Below are positions 57,447 through 64,000 of a stretch of 64,000 bases of DNA, one piece after another. Origin of the DNA: Branchiostoma belcheri. Its lineage: Eukaryota; Chordata; Leptocardii; Amphioxiformes; Branchiostomatidae. The stretch spans positions 2,027,030-2,091,029 of the forward strand of contig NW_017804187.1 in the NCBI RefSeq assembly GCF_001625305.1, read 5' to 3'. The notes beneath the pieces are model-generated. The model worked only from the letters and a program-made list of their open reading frames with translations. It did no database searches and was not told where the DNA came from. Numbering within the stretch: position 1 is the stretch's first letter; every line of letters begins with the position of its first letter. The translations under genes were made by a program, and so were the position numbers.

Positions 57447-58782
57447 TGCTTGTTTAGCTATCAGAGTGGCTTAAAGGAATTTTAAGGGCAATTACATATT
57501 GCCAGATATCAAAGACAATAGCAACACATTCACGAAAATGTGATATTGAGTGCCAACTCAAAAAAAACCTGAAGAAAGCCTGAAAAAACTGAAGTTGACG
57601 AAGATGGACGATCATTGATCATTTCAACACTTGCTGCATTGTGACGGCAGCGTTACATTGTCATTGACACGAGTTGAATATGATGTATACTAGTGTGGCA
57701 TATGTACATACATATCACTGGCTGAATCGAGCACTGTATATTGCAGCAAAGACCATCGAAGACCACTGTACATCTTACACATGTAAGATCAGATCATTGT
57801 TGTATATACTGCATGTACATGTATATATGTGTGTATAAATGACCATATGTATATATGTGTATAAAGGTTCGATTGCAATGTGTACATATAAACCATTAGG
57901 ATCTCAATCTAACATTCTACGAAGTTGATCTTTAGATCCCATGTAATTCATCAATAGTGTTGTGCATTTTTTTTTTTACTTTCTTTGATTAAAAGTTGTG
58001 TAAAACAAGACTTAAGTATATGAATCAAGCTAAAAAGGTTGGGTGTACAAAAAGATTTTGGGGTGCAACATATAAAATAAAATTATGTTTCATTTCTAAA
58101 GAAAAGTATTACATCAATCATTTTATTATTTTTCTGACACTTAGATGTTGAATATGCTCCCACTTCTTGATGAAACTTTATTGATCAGACTATGCGAGGG
58201 ACGCTCGCCGACTGACAATAACTTGTTAAAGACGGACGAAAAGCGACTGTACAGTGTTAAGTGTCAAGTCCAGGGTACATTCTAGTCTTGAGATATCGTC
58301 TTGACAAGACAATACTGGTGCGTCAAATATTGGCCCTCCCCACAAGCGCACCTCTACCGTGACTACTTTGATTAAAAACAAAGTAGAAAGGTAACATTTG
58401 CAATGCAAATGCATGATGTTTACCATCACATGGTCTAGCTCAACAAAATTCTGCTCTATTTATTATTTGTACAATGTATATATGGTGACCGGCCTCTCCA
58501 ACTCTGATCTGTCATTTGCCTCATGATGTAACAGGATGTCTGCTACAGCACCAGTTACCATGGTGACAGACGTCTGGTTCAGGTCATTGGGTTATCGACC
58601 TTACTACGTTATCGGGAACGGAAGAAGAAGAGGAAGAACAAAGAAGAAGAGGAACAAAGTCACTATGTTTTCCTTCTGATAAGGTTGACAAACATGAACA
58701 AAAAAGACTTCACAAAAACTTCTGCACAGCTTTCGAATGAAACCGGCTACGCAGCTTACAGTACCCAGTAATAAAAAACTAA

Positions 58783-58995
58783 CCAAGGCGTCCCGGGTTC
58801 GAGTCCTGACATGCCACCAATCTTGTGCCCTTGGGAAAGGCACTTAACACGACTTTCCTTACTTATCTCAAGTGAATGAGTATTGTCCTGTCCTGTATTT
58901 GTACTCTGTGTTGGTGTGTTGGTGGTGGCATAAAATAAGTTGATATAACTTGAGTGTGTCGTCGCCATGTCATGAATTGTTGGAATCAAGTAAAA
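58783..58995 (+). mobile_element. tRNA-derived SINE, head truncated
   Basis: Contains the B-box CCGGGTTCGAGTCCTGACAT, the CTTGTGCCCTTGGGAAAGGC block, TTGGTGGTGGCATAAAATAA and a poly(A) tail. Confidence 0.8.
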
Positions 58996-59693
58996 AAAAA
59001 AAAACTAACACTACTCGCGGATATAGCGCCCGGTACTTTTGCAGTGTGACCTAAGTATCCCAGAGCCTATAGTTCGTCTAGAAGACTTGTGTTTCCACTT
59101 CAATCCAGAAGGGCGAGAAAATTTAGGACGTGAACCATATTTCATTACTACCGATAAAGCAATCAAGCAGTCAGAACTTTTTGGCGTAACGCCTCACCGG
59201 CGCCGGTAGATCAGAAAGTACACTGACCCACAGGTCTGCCTTGCACGTTCGGGCAACTTACTACACAACACTGAACAGTAAGCACGTTGGAAAAAGCACG
59301 TAAGCACGTACTGCGCCTGTGCGAAACCCTGAGTTTTTTCACGTTTTCTTGGGCGTTGGATGCTTGGTCAACGTTGCCTGTTACAGACGGTCATCTTCGA
59401 TTTTCCCGTGACTTACAACATTTGGAAACTACAGACGGGATGTTAACCTTATATGCGCGAATATGACCTTATATGATACGTTCTGCCGAAGTCCTATGCA
59501 TAATACATTACGGGTTTCGCGCAGGTGCAGTACGTTCTGTCGACGTGCTCAGTGAACAAGTGTCTGTATATTTTATGCAGAAAACTACTAGTAAATTGCG
59601 TATGCCTTAACACCAGCGCAAAAGACAGAAAGTCGCTTTACTATGAATCATGGAAATTTTTGATCGGAGATTTCAGCCTGACATCCGTGAGTC

Positions 59694-59854
59694 TAATCTC
59701 CAAGCAGATCCCTATCGGTGGCAAAAGACAGTATCCATTAGCCATAGGAGTTTAGCCCGTCGGTGGCCGCGGACCTTCTCTGGCTAATAAAAAAGGATAC
59801 TGCCTGGACAATTTGATACTGTTTTGCCACCGAAAGGGATCTGCTTCGAGATTA
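59694..59854. mobile_element. Foldback MITE with TAATCTCCAAGCAGATCCC ends
   Basis: Arms pair through GGTGGCAAAA and GCAGTATCC-like blocks. The centre contains CGTCGGTGGCCGCGGACCTTC, as in the half-copy near 24066-24085. Flanks GTGAGTC and GTGAAGTC suggest an 8-bp duplication. Confidence 0.8.
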
Positions 59855-60647
59855 GTGAAGTCTGCAATCCTCTGCTACTTCTGAAGTGTCAGCCTCAGGC
59901 TGGCCAGGCCAGATTGTTTAACCTGAAACTGCTTGGAGACTTGTCAACTACAAGTTCAATCATGCAAGGTAAACTTGTAGTGGGTAGATGTCGTAACTTG
60001 AGAAACATCGAGAAAGAAGTTCAAGCCCACACACAATCACTGACTCACTTACTTACTCACAAACACACTCAGATATGACCTATGAGTCATGGTACTGGCC
60101 ATACTATAAATAGTATGATAAGGTAGTGGGGAAACACTGTCATAGTCTTTATATATACACTTTCAACAAAGTTTCTTTCTTTTTGCCTTCCACACGCACA
60201 CCTGTCACCAGCGTTAGGCTATTGCCTGAATAAAGAAGGTAAGGAGACGGAATCTGTACAGATTTTCCGTGTATTCTTTTTTTCCCCGCACGCGGTTCGC
60301 TACTAGCACTGAACTTTGACCAGAAACATGGCGCCGATAGTGAAACAGCACTTGTATTTGAAAAATAATAATTGTACCATGCACATATCTTTGATACCAG
60401 ACATCTAATAACGGATATAATAACGTTTAAAAGTTGCACTTTCCATATATCCTGTAGATTGATACTTGACCTGATCATGCAACATGTATTAATGAAAACG
60501 TAACCGTTCAATGTCAAATTGGTCCAAGACTGGGAATGCAATACCTATATCAAGGCGTTGTTTCAAATAATATACAATATCATTTATGAGTTACAAAATT
60601 GTCCTCATCATGATGAGAAATACATCGTTAGATCGTTATTCCAGGGG

Positions 60648-61559
60648 GGGTTTACGGAAAAAGGAGTCCAGTCCGATTGGCGGAAAAAGCAGTCCAGTCC
60701 GATTTTAGGGTGGAAAAAGCAGTCCGGTGGTTTCTACGAAATTTTACGAAAGACCATAGGCACAATTTTTTCTTGTGTGTGTACTTCTAGTTTCTATGGG
60801 CACTTTGAGTTTCTATGAGTACTTCGAGTTTCTATAAGTACTTCGAGTTTCTATGGGTACTTAGAGTTTCTATGAGTACTTAGAGTTTGTATGGGAACTT
60901 AGAGTTTGTAACTTACATATCATCATCATGCCTCCGGATTATTACTTAATACATATAAGTAATAATAATTAGTCAAAAGATGAAGCGGTCAACTGACGAG
61001 ATTTCCAGGGCCGATCCTGCTTGCAAGTAGCCTGATTAAATCGCTTTACGGTTGCCAGCTGCCCAACATCCAGTCGGCCCCTGCTAAAGCCACATATGGC
61101 AGACTTTGCATTACACCGACAAGCATGTAAGTACCGGAAGTACAATTGTAAGAAAGAATCCCTTAATAATTAACTTTTGTTTATTGTGGATAGGTGACCT
61201 GTATGTATAGAAACTACTTTTCGGTGGTCCCAAGAGGTGTAAATCGGTTGTCCGCTACTCCTCACCCAAGGCTGCCTGAATTACGGGTTAAGGCGGCATA
61301 TAGTGAGTCACATATATGCTAATTCAAGTTCCCATACAAACTCTAAATAGTCATAGAAACTCGAAGTACCCATAGAAACTCGAAGTACTCATAGAAACTC
61401 AAAGTACCCATAGAAACTAGAAGTACACACACAAGAAAAAATTGTGCCTATGGTCTTTCGTAAAATTTCGTAGAAACCACCGGACTGCTTTTTCCACCCC
61501 AAAATCGGACTGAACTGCTTTTTCCGCCAATCGGACTGGACTCCTTTTTCCGTAAACCC
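60648..61559. mobile_element. 912-bp element with about 260-bp inverted repeats and 10-bp duplication
   Basis: The ends are GGGTTTACGGAAAAAGGAGT and its exact complement. The arms pair for about 260 bp (60648-60910 and 61325-61559). They contain repeated GGAAAAAGCAGTCC blocks and, on the inner side, about six 18-bp units of the GAGTTTCTATGGGTACTT type. Flanking ATTCCAGGGG at 60638-60647 and 61560-61569 is a perfect target duplication. The unique centre (about 410 bp) has no transposase. The two arms carry the same short open frame, which is a by-product of the repeat. Long subterminal repeats with a 9-11-bp duplication fit a Mutator-like or foldback element. Confidence 0.9.
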
Positions 61560-64000
61560 ATTCCAGGGGACAGAACTTTGCATGATATGTTCGGTCCCTG
61601 TTGCCCTTCTTGGTAATCATCAGGAGTCCGAAACCCGGGACTATTTGATGACTCATACGATGACTCATTCAGCAGGCATTCAGGGGATTCCCCTTTGCAA
61701 TATAATAGGTGTTTGTCTAATGTCTAAGGGCATTGATGCGTGAATGTGGAACTTTCCATGGGTTAAACGACTTTTTTATGGGCCAAATTTCAACTTCATA
61801 TTTGGTTATATATGATTTTTATCGACAAATATACATTTGAAATCCTAATTTTTATCACCCAGTGCTTTCTTGTCCTACTTCCTTCCTTTCTGATCTAAAA
61901 AAACAATACCGTAAATCACTGAACACCCCCCTGGTTCCCAAAAATGGAATAGTCCATAGCGTTGGAGATCGGCCCCCAACATGGTGAGTGGTGCAACGAA
62001 CCTTTTCTCTTGAATTTCATGTCTTTTATGGAATAGATAGAGAATATAGTCGCTATCCTACAAATGTTTACTTAGTGAAACCAAGGTAAAATGTCGTACT
62101 GTTGCGGCGCCTTATAAAAGTGAAACAAAATGGCGTCGACAACCGCCACGTATCCATTACATGTTGTTTGTCGAGTTTAGTGAGTCAGTCCGCCATTTTG
62201 AATAGCCCTTTTTGCACGACGTCTTCCAAGTGTATTTGTGTGCTTGGTAACGACTCAGCGTCTTTTGTGTGATTTAGACCGACAACATTCGCTTTATTTG
62301 TAATTTTACAACAGATTCGCCCGGCGAGTTTGTGAATGCAGCTTCTGTGTGTTTTAAAGTTACCATGAGCTGCTAGCTGCGTTGGTCAAACATACTACTC
62401 AGTGAGATCATGCATGCTTCGTTGAGCCTGGATAGCGTGACAGTGGGTCTTACGTCTCAAGTTGCTTGCGTGACCACTTTTAAAAGTTCTTCGGAAGTTT
62501 GAAAGTCCATCTAGCAAGCTGTATACAATAAAGGGTTTTCAAAAAAAGTTGTATGCTTCACGGTACCTGTAACATAGGTAACTTGACATGTAGGTACATG
62601 TTCATTATGTAAACAAGACCGCACCTGTTCTGCGAAGATGAAAGGTGCGCTTTTCCGGTCACGTCCAGAAGTTAGTATCAAATTATGAGTTATTAGAATC
62701 AACACTTACAAGTTACCTAGTGAAACTCCCACGTATTTTTCTTACAATGTATCTTAAAAAACATGATTCATGTGATTGCAAGCTGTTGTGACAAAGTTTT
62801 TGGGGGTTTTCCAGCAATGATGTAATACTATTACTTAATAGCGTCCCCAGTACCCAGATTTAAGAAGTTTTTTTCCACTTCTGTTCAAAAGAAGAGTGGA
62901 TTATATTAATCACCTGATTATCGGAAGATTTTACTATGGATTTTATCACTGTCTGTACTTTGTGCTGTGTCATGTGATAATAGAAAGACTCATGATCAGC
63001 TGAGTAACGTTACCAGTCACTTTGGACTCCCCTGATAAGCAGCCACATCGGCAAACTCTCAGCTCTCAGGTAACATAAATGTCGTAATGTCTTATGTTGA
63101 CCTTAAAAACTAACTGACTAGTCATAACATTAACATATGATAATCCATAATGTTAGCTGTCCAACATGTTACTTTAAGTAAGTTTTATGTTATAGACCAC
63201 AGTTCTAGCAGAACTAGATAAACTGAGTTTTGTCCTGTTTGGGCATGTCTGGGTTGAAATTCCATTTGGAATGTGTTGGATCCCAGGTCTATTACACTTT
63301 TAGTTGTACTTTTGAGTTTTAAGCTAACAAAAAACGTCACTTTCCCCCACTAGCACATGTACTAAACTTTTGTTCGTACAATGTACTTGCGTCACCACCA
63401 TTCCCGTGGTTACAATCTTTTGTCCAAACGTTAAAGCTGTTAGTTGTGTCAACAATGATAAGCCTCATGTATGGCCATACAAGTATTACTTACATGTACT
63501 TAGCCTGTAGCCTCCATTGCAGGCTCTGTTCAGCATTTTGATATTTCAACGGAAAATAGGCACCAGACTGACAATGGCAATCTGAAATGAAAGAAAAAAA
63601 GCTATTTTAGTAATTTAGTATTTTCTCCATATGTACTTAAAAATGCTGAGTAGGACATTGCTGAAATAAATCATCATCTGAAGCCTACACCTTGAAAAAA
63701 ATGTTATGATGTTGTTACTTTTACAGTTTCAGACATGTATAGACATGTATTGACTTTATAATTACGACGATCTTTGGTTTGCTTTGTAAGTAAAATACAC
63801 ATGGTGTAAAAGCGCCACCTTCCAACTGACAACAAAAATGCAGTTTTCAAAATGAAGTCAATAGTTGTCCGACAAGTTTGGCATCAGCTGTCAGAGTCCA
63901 CTTTGTGTAACTGACTGAATATGACAATCTTGTGTTGATCCAAATTGTTATTTAGTTTTGGTTGTCCATTTTGGTCATACATTGAATGTGATAATGATTA

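Larger units (their letters stand above)
55778..64000. other. Right-hand region: IAP 3' flank and intergenic DNA
   Basis: After the IAP stop there are two tandem SINEs, then unclear DNA that may include IAP 3' untranslated sequence (AATAAA at 56525; another near 58076). An ATG frame at 57195-57446 (83 codons) looks protein-like but matches nothing I recognise. Further right are a SINE, a foldback MITE and the large inverted-repeat element. From 61570 to the end no coding exon is seen. A TATAAAAG at 62113 with nearby AAAATGGCG (YY1-like) motifs, and a donor-like CAGGTAACAT at 63068, hint at the promoter of a gene beyond the right edge. Confidence 0.45.

Noticed and set aside
60519..61668. Two mirror-image open frames of 64-99 codons sharing the same peptide
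   Set aside because: Both lie in the arms of one inverted-repeat element, so the identity comes from the repeat and not from two genes.

Overview
The window looks like chordate nuclear DNA from an invertebrate deuterostome, most probably a lancelet (Branchiostoma). This is an inference from intron-rich genes with GT/AG junctions, the gene families present, and many short dispersed elements of a kind I associate with amphioxus. There is no bacterial-style operon, rRNA, true tRNA or CRISPR array. I could run no database search, so family names rest on motifs and residue spacing.

Eight protein genes can be supported. (1) 8.0-17.5 kb, + strand: three tandem single-exon LAMP-family genes (lysosome-associated membrane glycoproteins) with three, one and two luminal LAMP domains. 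(2) 18.0-22.1 kb, - strand, tail-to-tail with the last LAMP gene: a six-exon rhodopsin-class GPCR of the neuropeptide FF/RFamide receptor type, with the start of exon 5 triplicated. (3) 30.3-32.1 kb, + strand: a predicted RNA-binding nuclease with NYN, CCCH, CCCH and CCHC domains. (4) 35.0-39.6 kb and 45.4-47.7 kb, - strand: two paralogous TNF-receptor-like proteins, each with one six-cysteine domain spaced like BCMA/TACI. (5) 52.3-55.8 kb, + strand: an inhibitor-of-apoptosis gene with three BIR domains, a UBA and a RING.

The rest is intergenic or intronic DNA full of non-autonomous transposons and repeats. These include a 912-bp element with very long inverted repeats and a perfect 10-bp target duplication, a piggyBac-like element in TTAA, a Harbinger-like element in TTA, a mariner-like element in TA, an element with 12-bp ends and a 7-bp duplication, foldback elements sharing a CTCCAAGCAGA terminus, tRNA-derived SINEs, LINE reverse-transcriptase fragments and several minisatellites.

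The LAMP genes form a lysosomal/endosomal membrane cluster. The TNFR-like pair and the IAP gene lie within about 20 kb and could act in one receptor-to-caspase signalling branch, but proximity alone does not show this. I saw no convincing gene in 1-5.3 kb, 22.1-29.9 kb, 32.6-34.9 kb, 39.7-45.1 kb, 47.7-52.2 kb or 55.8-64.0 kb, apart from possible untranslated exons noted below.
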